DNA from: Flavobacteriaceae bacterium | GTDB lineage: Bacteria > Bacteroidota > Bacteroidia > Flavobacteriales > Flavobacteriaceae | DNA length: 64,000 nt | Assembly (NCBI GenBank): GCA_021739635.1 | Contig: JAIPBH010000013.1 | Coordinates: 55,375-119,374 of the forward strand | Direction: 5' to 3' | In this document: piece by piece, positions 1 through 7,446 of the stretch | Layout: each line of letters opens with the position of its first letter | Numbering within the stretch: position 1 is the stretch's first letter | The notes under the pieces: generated by a model | What the model was told of the DNA's origin: nothing | The model's database searches: none | What the model saw: the letters and a program-made list of their open reading frames with translations, nothing else | Translations under genes and position numbers: made by a program

Positions 1-240
1 ATTAATAATAGGTTCCCAAGCATAGGCACCTCGTTTTATCATATCCACTTTTGAAGATTGTTGTAAAAATTCATCGACAGTGCCTAATGATTTTATTTCT
101 TTTTCGTACAATGCTGCTTTATGTCCTATTAAAATAATTTCTTCTAAATTGGTAATCTTTACTGAATCTTGTTCTTTATTTTGGGAAAACGACCATAGAG
201 AAATGAGATATGTTACTAATAGAATTAGTATGTTTTTCAT
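1..240 (-). CDS. TonB-dependent receptor, N-terminal part (cut by window edge)
   Basis: Reading leftwards from an ATG at 240 gives 80 residues, open to the window edge. It starts with a signal peptide ending near WSFSQ, followed by a short linker and then the start of a plug domain (VDMIKRGAYAWEP). That plug motif is typical of outer-membrane TonB-dependent receptors, including metal-associated ones. There is no SusC-type carboxypeptidase-like domain before the plug, so this is a classical receptor and not a SusC protein. The Met/His-rich lipoprotein gene lies upstream in the same direction, separated by a hairpin. Copper or other metal transport is inferred from the neighbours only. Confidence 0.75.
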   Translation of the reverse strand, partial: MKNILILLVTYLISLWSFSQNKEQDSVKITNLEEIILIGHKAALYEKEIKSLGTVDEFLQQSSKVDMIKRGAYAWEPIIN

Positions 241-255
241 AATTAAATGATTTAT

Positions 256-292
256 TAAAAAGGTCAAATTCATAATAAATTTGACCTTTTTG
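256..292 (-). terminator. hairpin between lipoprotein and TonB receptor genes
   Basis: An inverted repeat (AAAAGGTCAAATT / AAATTTGACCTTTT) with a short loop is followed by T on both strands. It can end or attenuate transcription of the lipoprotein gene before the TonB receptor gene. Confidence 0.7.
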
Positions 293-302
293 TGTATTTA
301 GG

Positions 303-1154
303 CTAAAATTCTATTTCAAAAAAGATACTACTTTCGCTTACAGTATCAGTAATTTCCTCACCTTTTAAAACGGTGTTTTCGGCATTTACTAATTGGAGAC
401 TAATTTTCCAATAACCAGTCATGGTTAATGAGAGTTTTCCGTAATACAAATCGCCTGCAGATGTTTGAGTGGCATTTACATTGTTTGGTGAACTATGATT
501 TCCCATACTTGGCATCCTTGGGTCAAATTTTACTGTAAATCCATCAACTACAGGGAACGTCATCATATCTTGCATTTTCCAAACCCCAACAGTCATATCG
601 TTTACGGCAACTTTAGGATCATTTGGCTCAATTAATGCCACAACGTATCTCACATTATCTGTACCCATAAATGAATTTACAGTTCTTTTATCAGATGCTG
701 GCACATCAATAACCTCGCTAACTGTGTAATTAACATTATTGATGGTGTAATCAATTTTAAGATCCCAATATTCAGTATCATTTTGAGCCATTTGGAACAT
801 AATAAATCCTTCATATAAATTGCTTTCGTTAGCCATTTGAGTAATCTCTGATTTTGGACAAGAATGATTCATCATGGCCATGTGCATTATTGGCATCCAA
901 CTTACCTGAGCGTTTTGTATATAGGTATTGGTTACCTTATCCTTAATTCTAAGTTTTATGGTATTATAACCTTGAGAAAGACCACTGTTTTCTGAATATA
1001 ATTCAATAGCATGCGTATCATTTACCATTTCGGTAAACATGGTTAAGCCCTCAAGTTCATCTACGATTGGCTGAGCATCATCACTAGTTGAGCATGACGT
1101 AAATGCAAGAATCACAATCAATAAGATTGCTGTTTTTTTTAACTGAAATTTCAT
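303..1154 (-). CDS. Met/His-rich lipoprotein, YtkA/FixH-like
   Basis: This 283-residue lipoprotein has its lipobox cysteine in AFTSCSTSDD. It appears to contain two beta-sandwich units. The first carries SWMPIMHMAMMNHSCP and the second FDPRMPSMGNHSSP. Such Met/His clusters are seen in YtkA/FixH-like domains and in copper-binding periplasmic proteins. It lies upstream of a TonB-dependent receptor gene and downstream of a small Cys-motif protein gene, all on the minus strand. I infer a cell-envelope metal-binding (probably copper) role. The family assignment rests on the motif pattern only and no enzyme motif is visible. Confidence 0.6.
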   Translation of the reverse strand: MKFQLKKTAILLIVILAFTSCSTSDDAQPIVDELEGLTMFTEMVNDTHAIELYSENSGLSQGYNTIKLRIKDKVTNTYIQNAQVSWMPIMHMAMMNHSCPKSEITQMANESNLYEGFIMFQMAQNDTEYWDLKIDYTINNVNYTVSEVIDVPASDKRTVNSFMGTDNVRYVVALIEPNDPKVAVNDMTVGVWKMQDMMTFPVVDGFTVKFDPRMPSMGNHSSPNNVNATQTSAGDLYYGKLSLTMTGYWKISLQLVNAENTVLKGEEITDTVSESSIFFEIEF

Positions 1155-1196
1155 TTTTTTTAGATTAATTTTTTAAAATAAATAAATTGATAGCTT

Positions 1197-1239
1197 GTTT
1201 AGAAAAGATTATTTCTAAACTGTCGGATAAAATTATCCG
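1197..1239. promoter_or_regulatory. two adjacent palindromes, candidate operator
   Basis: A perfect 9-bp inverted repeat (GTTTAGAAA, 6-nt spacer, TTTCTAAAC; 1197-1220) is followed three bases later by a 7-bp palindrome (CGGATAA-AA-TTATCCG; 1224-1239). They lie upstream of the Met/His-rich lipoprotein gene. No T run follows, so a protein-binding site or leader structure is more likely than a terminator. Confidence 0.4.
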
Positions 1240-1278
1240 TATGATTTTGTTGTTTCAAAATCAATTTAAAAAATTAAA

Positions 1279-1653
1279 CTATACTTGTGGTGGGCGATCT
1301 AAACCTTTAGATATTGAGAAGTTGTATAAATTATCATAATTAATTTTTTGAACTTTTATAAATGAACTATTTACAAATTCATACTTAGTAGGTTCAACAA
1401 CATACAATAAAATTTCTTTAAAATTAAAACCTTTAAAAGGTTCTTTATCATCATTGGTATTATTTTCTACTACTTTTTTTAAATGGCATTTACCATTACA
1501 TTGCATAGCTGGTTTATCCTTATTTACACAAAGCCTCTCTATAAAACCAGAGGTATCTAAATAATAATAGCCATATGTAAATGACACTCCTAAACTATTA
1601 ACTAAAATAGTTGAAGTGAGCACAAAGGATAATATGGTAGAAACTATTTTCAA
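1279..1653 (-). CDS. small membrane protein with CNGKCHL motif
   Basis: This 124-residue protein has an N-terminal hydrophobic segment that may be a signal anchor. A cysteine cluster follows, in which CVNKDKP leads into CNGKCHLKK. The tail is polar and Pro-rich (DRPPQV). I do not assign a named domain. The CxxxC-H pattern suggests metal or redox binding, which fits the adjacent Met/His-rich lipoprotein and TonB receptor genes on the same strand. A TATTTTTG element lies only a few bases upstream of the ATG, so its transcript could be almost leaderless. Confidence 0.6.
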   Translation of the reverse strand: MKIVSTILSFVLTSTILVNSLGVSFTYGYYYLDTSGFIERLCVNKDKPAMQCNGKCHLKKVVENNTNDDKEPFKGFNFKEILLYVVEPTKYEFVNSSFIKVQKINYDNLYNFSISKGLDRPPQV

Positions 1654-1767
1654 TTCTGCAAAAATAAAACTTTTATCCTAGCACAATGAAACTTTTATAA
1701 TATCTATATCAAAAAAATTTTATCAATATGTTAAATAAATCATAAAGCCATAAAAATCAATTATTTA

Positions 1768-1812
1768 CGTAACATTAGTTACGATTTACATTTTTTTTTC
1801 AGTTTACATTTG
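1768..1812 (+). promoter_or_regulatory. Fnr-like palindrome plus -7 element, DUF2202 operon
   Basis: The palindrome CGTAAC-ATTA-GTTACG (1768-1783) is perfect. The Bacteroidota -7 element TACATTTG begins at 1805. The palindrome centre (1775.5) lies 29.5 bp before the first base of the -7 element, which puts it near -41.5, the usual class II Crp/Fnr activator position. Three other promoters in this window have the same geometry. Confidence 0.7.
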
Positions 1813-1891
1813 AACTATTAATAAAAAAAAGGTTCTAAATAATTATAATGAACAAAAAAGATACCATTAATAAAAATTTAAATTATGTATT

Positions 1892-2509
1892 ATGAAAAAT
1901 TTTAAAACATTTCAAATCGCCTTAATAATAATTCCACTTATTATATCATGCTCTAATGATGATAACAACAATGCAGAAGCATTAAATAGTATTGAACTTG
2001 TACAAACAGACACAGACGCTTTACTTTTCATGCTAGAAGAAGAAAAATTAGCAAGAGATACCTATGAGTTTTTAGATGGCCAATGGGGAATAAATCAATT
2101 TGCTAACATTAAAAAAAGTGAACAATCTCACATGAATGCCATTATAAACTTATTAGAGCTAAGTAATACCCCATACACAATTTTACCTTACGGTGAATTT
2201 GAAGATGAAGCTTTACAAAATTACTATAATCAATTTGTTGAAAGTGGTCAAATAAGTTTATCAAATGCCTTACAAATAGGAGCCACTATTGAAGATTTAG
2301 ATATTGTAGATTTAGAGGAGTATATTGATAATACTACCAATACGTCACTAATTTCAGTATTTGAAAGTTTAAAATGTGGTTCAGGAAATCATCTTAGAAG
2401 TTTTGTTTCTACCATTGAAAGTATAGGAGACACATATACTACACAATTTTTAACTGAAGAAGCATATAACCAAATAATATCTGGAAGTAATGAAAAATGT
2501 AATCTTTAA
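1892..2509 (+). CDS. DUF2202 ferritin-like lipoprotein (copy 1)
   Basis: This 205-residue protein has a lipobox cysteine at residue 20 (LIISCSNDD), so it is probably a lipidated envelope protein. The body matches DUF2202, a small helical ferritin-like domain. EEEKLARD (about 49-56) and SEQSHM (about 76-81) supply the Glu and His residues that usually bind a di-metal centre in this fold. The enzymatic role of DUF2202 is not established, but iron or oxygen chemistry is plausible. The second copy starts 20 bp before this gene stops, so the two are translationally coupled. Expression is probably driven by the Fnr-like promoter upstream. Confidence 0.8.
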   Translation: MKNFKTFQIALIIIPLIISCSNDDNNNAEALNSIELVQTDTDALLFMLEEEKLARDTYEFLDGQWGINQFANIKKSEQSHMNAIINLLELSNTPYTILPYGEFEDEALQNYYNQFVESGQISLSNALQIGATIEDLDIVDLEEYIDNTTNTSLISVFESLKCGSGNHLRSFVSTIESIGDTYTTQFLTEEAYNQIISGSNEKCNL

Positions 2510-3002
2510 AACATCAATAATTATTGTTTCAATAATGTCTTTTAACTCATTTGGCCAAAGTGCAAATCTTTCAAAACAAGAAGTAGCCGACATGAAATAT
2601 ATGCTAGAAGAAGAAAAAGTAGCTCGTGATGTGTATGAGTTTCTAGACAATAAATGGGACTTAATGGTTTTTAATAACATTAAACAAAGCGAACAAAACC
2701 ATATGGACATGATTGAAAACCTGCTAAACGCTAATAAAGTAAGTTATAAGTTAAGCGCTGAACAAGGTGTTTTTTACAATGAACAATTGCAAAAAATGTA
2801 TCATGATTTAATTGCAAAAGGATCAAAATCAAAACAGGATGCTTTAGAAGTTGGTAAAACCATTGAAGTTACCGACATTGATGATTTAGAAAAAGCCATA
2901 AAAAATACATCAAATTCTGAGATAAGTGCTACTTATTCAAGATTAGCATTTGCTTCAAACAACCATTTACACGCATTTAACAAAAACTTATCCAGATATT
3001 AA
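2490..3002 (+). CDS. DUF2202 ferritin-like protein (copy 2)
   Basis: This 170-residue paralogue of the preceding gene keeps the motifs EEEKVARD (about 40-47) and SEQNHM (about 67-72). It has a plain signal peptide ending near SFGQ instead of a lipobox, so the pair probably occupies two locations, membrane-anchored and soluble periplasmic. The start ATG at 2490 overlaps the end of copy 1 and has GGAAG just upstream as a ribosome binding site. Function is unknown beyond the ferritin-like, probably di-metal, fold. Confidence 0.8.
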   Translation: MKNVIFKTSIIIVSIMSFNSFGQSANLSKQEVADMKYMLEEEKVARDVYEFLDNKWDLMVFNNIKQSEQNHMDMIENLLNANKVSYKLSAEQGVFYNEQLQKMYHDLIAKGSKSKQDALEVGKTIEVTDIDDLEKAIKNTSNSEISATYSRLAFASNNHLHAFNKNLSRY

Positions 3003-3085
3003 AAAAAAATTAACTATAAATCATTACCTATAACTACATTAATTCTGCTAGTTAATCTTGTACATTTATAATAAAAAATCTAAAC

Positions 3086-3132
3086 TGAGTAACATTCATT
3101 ACTCAAAAATATTTTTAACCCACATAACTTTG
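3086..3132 (+). promoter_or_regulatory. Fnr-like palindrome plus -7 element, cydAB
   Basis: TGAGTAAC-ATTC-ATTACTCA (3086-3105) is an 8-bp-arm palindrome with one mismatch. The -7 element TAACTTTG begins at 3125. The centre (3095.5) is 29.5 bp from the first base of the -7 element, as at the DUF2202, SQR-like and efflux promoters. The cydA ATG follows 14 bp after the -7 element. Confidence 0.7.
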
Positions 3133-3145
3133 ACCATAAAAAACT

Positions 3146-4492
3146 ATGGATACAGAAATTTTAGCAAGAATTCAATTTGCTTTTACCATTGCCTTTCATT
3201 ACATCTATCCACCACTAAGTATTGGTATTGGATTAATTATGGTAATAATGGAAGGGTTATATTTAAAAACAGGTGATAAAGAATACGAAGTTTTAACCCG
3301 TTTTTGGTTAAAAATATTTGCAATAACCTTTGGAATTGGAGTCGCGACAGGTATTATTATGGAGTTTGAATTTGGTACCAATTGGGCTGTTTATTCAAAA
3401 TATGTGGGCGATATTTTTGGAAGTGCTTTAGCTGCAGAAGGCTTATTTGCCTTTGGATTAGAGAGTACCTTTTTAGGAATATTAATTTTCGGATGGAACC
3501 GAGTGTCTCCAAAAGTCCATTTTATATCAACCATAGGAGTATTTTTTGGGTCTATGTTTTCTGCGGTTTGGATTGTAGTAGCTAATAGTTGGCAACAAAC
3601 TCCAGCTGGTTATCATATTGTTGGTGATGGCTTGAGTGCAAGAGCTGAAGTAACAGATTTCTGGGCCATGGTTTTTAATCCTTCTAGTGTTGATAGAATT
3701 ATACATACCTGGCAAGGAGCATTTTTAGCTGGAGCTTTCTTAGTTTTAAGCGTTCATGCTTATTATATTAGAAAAGGAAGATATGTTGAATTATCTAAAA
3801 AAGCATTTAAAATAGCACTAATTGTAGCAACAATTGTCTCGTTTTCTCAATTGCTTTCTGGTCACAGTTCTGCAGATGGAGTTGCCAAAAACCAACCTGC
3901 AAAATTAGCGGCTATGGAAGGTCATTATGAAAAATCATCGCCAGCAGGCTTATATCTTTTAGGATGGGTAGATAATGAAAAACAAAAAGTTACAGGTTTA
4001 GGATTACCCGGAGGTTTATCGTTTTTAGTGCATCAAGATTTTGAAGCTCCCATTACAGGATTAAATGCCTTTTCTGAAAAAGATAGACCAAGCCAAGTAA
4101 ATGCCGTATTTCAGTTTTATCATATCATGATTTCTATAGGAATGTTTTTAATTGCATTAACTTTTTATGCTAGTTTTTTATGGTGGCGAGGCAAATTATT
4201 TGAAACCAAATGGCTCATGTGGATTTTCTCATTTTCAGTCATTCTACCTCAAATTGCCAATCAAGCAGGATGGTTTGCTGCAGAAATGGGAAGACAACCA
4301 TGGATAGTTTATGGTCATTTAAGAACCAGTGAAGGCTTTTCTCAAGAAGTTTCGGCCAATCAAATTGTATTTTCATTGGTATTGTTTACTGTTGTTTATA
4401 CTTTATTATTGTTTTTGTTTTTATACTCTTTGAACAAAAAAATAAAGCATGGCCCATATGACGAAGCTAAAAATGCATTAGAAATTATTTAA
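3146..4492 (+). CDS. cydA: cytochrome bd oxidase subunit I
   Basis: This 448-residue multi-helix inner-membrane protein is the haem-bearing subunit of the high-affinity, sulfide- and NO-tolerant quinol oxidase. Visible marks are the N-terminal FTIAFHYIYPP, with the His ligand near residue 18, the conserved MEFEFGTNW stretch, and the signature MGRQPW near the C terminus that follows the Met haem ligand. The length points to the short Q-loop form. cydB follows after 10 bp as an operon. The promoter carries the Fnr-like palindrome at an activator position, consistent with induction at low oxygen. Confidence 0.95.
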   Translation: MDTEILARIQFAFTIAFHYIYPPLSIGIGLIMVIMEGLYLKTGDKEYEVLTRFWLKIFAITFGIGVATGIIMEFEFGTNWAVYSKYVGDIFGSALAAEGLFAFGLESTFLGILIFGWNRVSPKVHFISTIGVFFGSMFSAVWIVVANSWQQTPAGYHIVGDGLSARAEVTDFWAMVFNPSSVDRIIHTWQGAFLAGAFLVLSVHAYYIRKGRYVELSKKAFKIALIVATIVSFSQLLSGHSSADGVAKNQPAKLAAMEGHYEKSSPAGLYLLGWVDNEKQKVTGLGLPGGLSFLVHQDFEAPITGLNAFSEKDRPSQVNAVFQFYHIMISIGMFLIALTFYASFLWWRGKLFETKWLMWIFSFSVILPQIANQAGWFAAEMGRQPWIVYGHLRTSEGFSQEVSANQIVFSLVLFTVVYTLLLFLFLYSLNKKIKHGPYDEAKNALEII

Positions 4493-4502
4493 ATCAAAAA
4501 AC

Positions 4503-5540
4503 ATGGAAACATTTTTAGGCATCGATTATCCAACACTTTGGTATTTAGTAGTAGGATTGTTATTTTCTGGTTATGCCATTTTAGAAGGCTTTGATTATGG
4601 CGCAGGTGCTTGGCATTTATTTTTTAAAAAAGACTTAAGCAGACGCATAGCCATTAATGCCATTGGTCCTATTTGGGATGCCAATCAAGTATGGCTCATT
4701 ATTGGTGGTGGTGCTTTGTTTGCTGGTTTTCCTGTGATGTACGCCACTATGCTTTCTGCTATGTATATTCCGTTTATGCTGTTTTTAGTGTTGTTGGTAT
4801 TGCGTTCTTCAGCTATAAAATTTAGAAGTGCCGAGGAAATGCTTTGGTGGAGAAAAACCTGGGATATTATTTATTTTGTATCTAATACCCTAATAGCCTT
4901 TTTATTAGGAGTTGTTTTAGGCAATGTACTTCAAGGTTTTGAAATAGGTCCAAACTTTAGTTACCAAGGAGGCATATTCTTTTCGTTTTTAAGCCCTTAT
5001 GCCATTATGGTTGGGTTTACAACGCTATCCATTTTTATGACACAAGGAGCCATTTTCTTATTACTAAAAACTGAAGGAAGATTGCACGCTAGATTAACAT
5101 TCTTATTAAAAAAAGGAATGATTTTCTTTATTGTTAGCTTTTCAATTACTTCTTTATACACTTTAATTTTTATTCCTGGTGTTGTTGATAATTTTAAAGA
5201 AACTCCAGCATTCTTTATTCTACCTATACTGGCTTTTTTAGCAGTCGCTAATATTCCCAGACTTATTTCAAAGAAAAAATATGCTTACGCACTTATTTTT
5301 TCATCATTAACCATGGCATTTTTACTTATGCTGGTTGCTTTTCAGCTATATCCCGTATTGTTACCATCTACTATTGATCCAAATTATAGTGTAACTATAT
5401 ACAATGCGGCTTCATCTCAAAAATCTTTAGGTATTATGCTAACTATTGTATTGATAGGAAGTCCGTTATTAGCTGGATATTTTATTTTTCTTTATAAAAC
5501 GTTCTATGGCAAAGTTAAATTAGATGATACCAGCTATTAA
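4503..5540 (+). CDS. cydB: cytochrome bd oxidase subunit II
   Basis: This 345-residue multi-helix membrane protein is the partner of CydA. The N terminus has the family pattern GYAILEGFDYGAGAWH, followed by GPIWDANQVWLI. It is co-transcribed with cydA. No small CydX-like gene is obvious directly downstream, where an SQR-like gene with its own promoter follows. Confidence 0.95.
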   Translation: METFLGIDYPTLWYLVVGLLFSGYAILEGFDYGAGAWHLFFKKDLSRRIAINAIGPIWDANQVWLIIGGGALFAGFPVMYATMLSAMYIPFMLFLVLLVLRSSAIKFRSAEEMLWWRKTWDIIYFVSNTLIAFLLGVVLGNVLQGFEIGPNFSYQGGIFFSFLSPYAIMVGFTTLSIFMTQGAIFLLLKTEGRLHARLTFLLKKGMIFFIVSFSITSLYTLIFIPGVVDNFKETPAFFILPILAFLAVANIPRLISKKKYAYALIFSSLTMAFLLMLVAFQLYPVLLPSTIDPNYSVTIYNAASSQKSLGIMLTIVLIGSPLLAGYFIFLYKTFYGKVKLDDTSY

Positions 5541-5551
5541 TTTTTTCTTAT

Positions 5552-5595
5552 GTAACCTTTGTAACCTTTTAAGTTGCTTTAACCGTTTACATTTG
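5552..5595 (+). promoter_or_regulatory. Fnr-like half-palindrome plus -7 element, SQR-like gene
   Basis: GTAAC-CTTT-GTAAC (5552-5565) matches the GTAAC-N4-GTTAC site with one mismatch in the second arm. The -7 element TACATTTG begins at 5588. The centre (5558.5) is again exactly 29.5 bp from the -7 element, which argues that the imperfect site is functional. Confidence 0.6.
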
Positions 5596-5614
5596 ATAAA
5601 CTAAACCAGTAAAT

Positions 5615-7072
5615 ATGTCAAAAATAGTAGTTTTAGGAGCCGGAATTTCAGGTCATGTAGCTGCATCTCATTTACGCAGAAAGCTATCAAAAGAACATGA
5701 AGTAGTCGTCGTATCTCCTAACAGTAATTATCAATGGATCCCTTCAAATATTTGGGTTGGCATTGGTAGAATGCCATCTAAAAAAATACTTTTCCCATTA
5801 GCTCCTTTATACAAAAAGAAAGGCATAGATTTTAAGCAAGCTAAAGCTGTAAGTTTTCATCCTGAAGGAGATCAAGAAGAAAACAAACCTTATGTAATTG
5901 CTGAATATGTTGCTGGCAATAATCAAGGCACACAAGAAAAAGTAACCTATGATTATTTAATTAATGCAACTGGGCCAAAATTAAATTTTGAAGCCACAGA
6001 AGGGTTAATTCCAGGAGAAAACGGCACTTACTCTGTTTGCACGTATACCCATGCTGAACATGCCTGGAAAGGACTTAATGAGCAGATTGAGTTAATGAAA
6101 CAAGGGCAAAAAGTAAAAATCCTTATTGGAACAGGACATGCTAAAGCAACTTGTCAAGGTGCAGCTTTTGAATATATTTTAAATGTGGAACAAGAATTAC
6201 GTAGTCATAAAGTGCGCGATATGGCAGACATTACTTGGATATCCAACGAATATAAATTAGGAGATTTTGGTATGGATGGCATGTTGATGAGTTATGGCTC
6301 TATTACCATGAAATCTAGTGAAATGGTTGAAATGATATTTGAAGACAGAAATATTAAATGGATATTAGGTGCAGGCGTAAACAAAATTGAAAATGGTTTA
6401 GCTCATTATGAAAATTTAGATGGTGATTTAAAAACTGAAGCCTATGATTTTGCTATGCTAATTCCATCATTTTCTGGCCACGGCTTTAAAGCATATAATA
6501 TAAATAACGAAGACATTACCGATAAACTGTTTAAAGGATTTATGATTGTTGATGCCGATTATACGCCAAAACCTTACGAAGAGTGGACGGTTCAAGATTG
6601 GCCAGAGACGTACCAAAACCCTACTTACAAAAATATTTTTGCACCAGGCATTGCCTTTGCGCCACCACATACCATTTCAAAACCAAGAAAAAGTAAAAAT
6701 GGCACTGAAATATTTCCATCGCCACCTAGAACAGGAATGCCTTCAGGTATTACTGCAAAATTAGTTGCCGATAATATTATTGACTCTGTTAAAAAAGGCA
6801 AAGAGTCTTTACACCATAAAGGTTCTATGGGAAATATGGGAGCTGCTTGTATAGCATCTGCTGGTTATGGGTTATTAGATGGAAGCGGAATTAGCATTAC
6901 AACATTCCCAATAATACCTGATTATGTAAAATATTCTGAAACACATGGAAGACACTTGGGTAAAACATTTGGTTCAATTGGTTTAGCAGGACATTGGTTA
7001 AAACTAGCATTGCACTACGCCTTTATTTATAAAGCCAAAATGAAACCCTTTTGGTGGTTGATTCCTGAATAA
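5615..7072 (+). CDS. sqr: sulfide:quinone oxidoreductase-like flavoprotein
   Basis: This 485-residue protein has an N-terminal FAD-binding GAGISG motif (about 8-13). Three cysteines at about 142 (YSVCTY), 180 (ATCQGA) and 412 (GAACIA) are spaced as expected for the redox cysteines of sulfide:quinone reductases. The C-terminal HWLKLALHYAF stretch is amphipathic and could attach the protein to the membrane. In this family sulfide is oxidised to sulfane sulfur and quinone is reduced, which would feed cytochrome bd encoded just upstream. It has its own Fnr-like promoter. Another NADH-dehydrogenase-like flavoprotein activity cannot be excluded. Confidence 0.75.
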   Translation: MSKIVVLGAGISGHVAASHLRRKLSKEHEVVVVSPNSNYQWIPSNIWVGIGRMPSKKILFPLAPLYKKKGIDFKQAKAVSFHPEGDQEENKPYVIAEYVAGNNQGTQEKVTYDYLINATGPKLNFEATEGLIPGENGTYSVCTYTHAEHAWKGLNEQIELMKQGQKVKILIGTGHAKATCQGAAFEYILNVEQELRSHKVRDMADITWISNEYKLGDFGMDGMLMSYGSITMKSSEMVEMIFEDRNIKWILGAGVNKIENGLAHYENLDGDLKTEAYDFAMLIPSFSGHGFKAYNINNEDITDKLFKGFMIVDADYTPKPYEEWTVQDWPETYQNPTYKNIFAPGIAFAPPHTISKPRKSKNGTEIFPSPPRTGMPSGITAKLVADNIIDSVKKGKESLHHKGSMGNMGAACIASAGYGLLDGSGISITTFPIIPDYVKYSETHGRHLGKTFGSIGLAGHWLKLALHYAFIYKAKMKPFWWLIPE

Positions 7073-7168
7073 TTGGTTGATTCCTGATTAAAAGGAATCA
7101 AACTTAAAAAAGTTAATTTCTGAATAAAAAAACATCTAAATCTATAAATTCATAAATAAAATAATATT

Positions 7169-7303
7169 ATGAAAAGAATATCTCCCATACAACGATTTAA
7201 AATGATGAATCCTATCATTCAACTTTTTAAATTTTTTATCTTAAGCATTAAAATTATGGTTATAGTTGCCGGTGGTCATGGCGGTACTAGAAAAGTAAAT
7301 TAA
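7169..7303 (+). CDS. 44-residue small membrane protein with GGHGGTR end
   Basis: ATG at 7169 to TAA at 7303 encodes 44 residues. A basic N terminus (MKRISPIQRFK) is followed by a hydrophobic helix (FFILSIKIMVIVA) and a C-terminal GGHGGTRKVN. The shape is that of a small single-pass membrane protein with a conserved-looking glycine/histidine tail. It lies between the SQR-like gene and a strong terminator, so it may be the last gene of that transcript. I do not know its function. Real coding is supported by this structure and by the gene fitting neatly before the terminator. Confidence 0.55.
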   Translation: MKRISPIQRFKMMNPIIQLFKFFILSIKIMVIVAGGHGGTRKVN

Positions 7304-7337
7304 CCTTCATAATTGGTTAGTTTTTGTTGTTTGGTTT

Positions 7338-7377
7338 TAAAAAAAGCAGTCTTTAGGTTTAAAAGATTGCTTTTTTG
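7338..7377 (+). terminator. terminator after SQR-like gene and small ORF
   Basis: A long stem (AAAAAAGCAGTCTTT / AAAAGATTGCTTTTTT, with one mismatch) with a T run follows the small ORF and separates it from the efflux operon promoter. Confidence 0.75.
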
Positions 7378-7381
7378 TTAA

Positions 7382-7425
7382 GTAACATAGGTTACCAACC
7401 GTAGTGTTTTACAATTATACATTTG
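7382..7425 (+). promoter_or_regulatory. Fnr-like palindrome plus -7 element, efflux operon
   Basis: The perfect GTAAC-ATAG-GTTAC palindrome (7382-7395) is followed by the -7 element TACATTTG starting at 7418. The centre-to--7 distance is 29.5 bp, as at the other three sites. A possible TTG start at 7423 lies inside this -7 element and therefore cannot be the real start of the next gene. Confidence 0.7.
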
Positions 7426-7446
7426 CACTGTAAAACAATTATATCT

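Noticed and set aside
7423..7446. TTG start extending the TolC-like protein by eight residues
   Set aside because: The TTG lies inside the TACATTTG promoter element and the extension precedes a clean signal peptide starting at the ATG at 7447.
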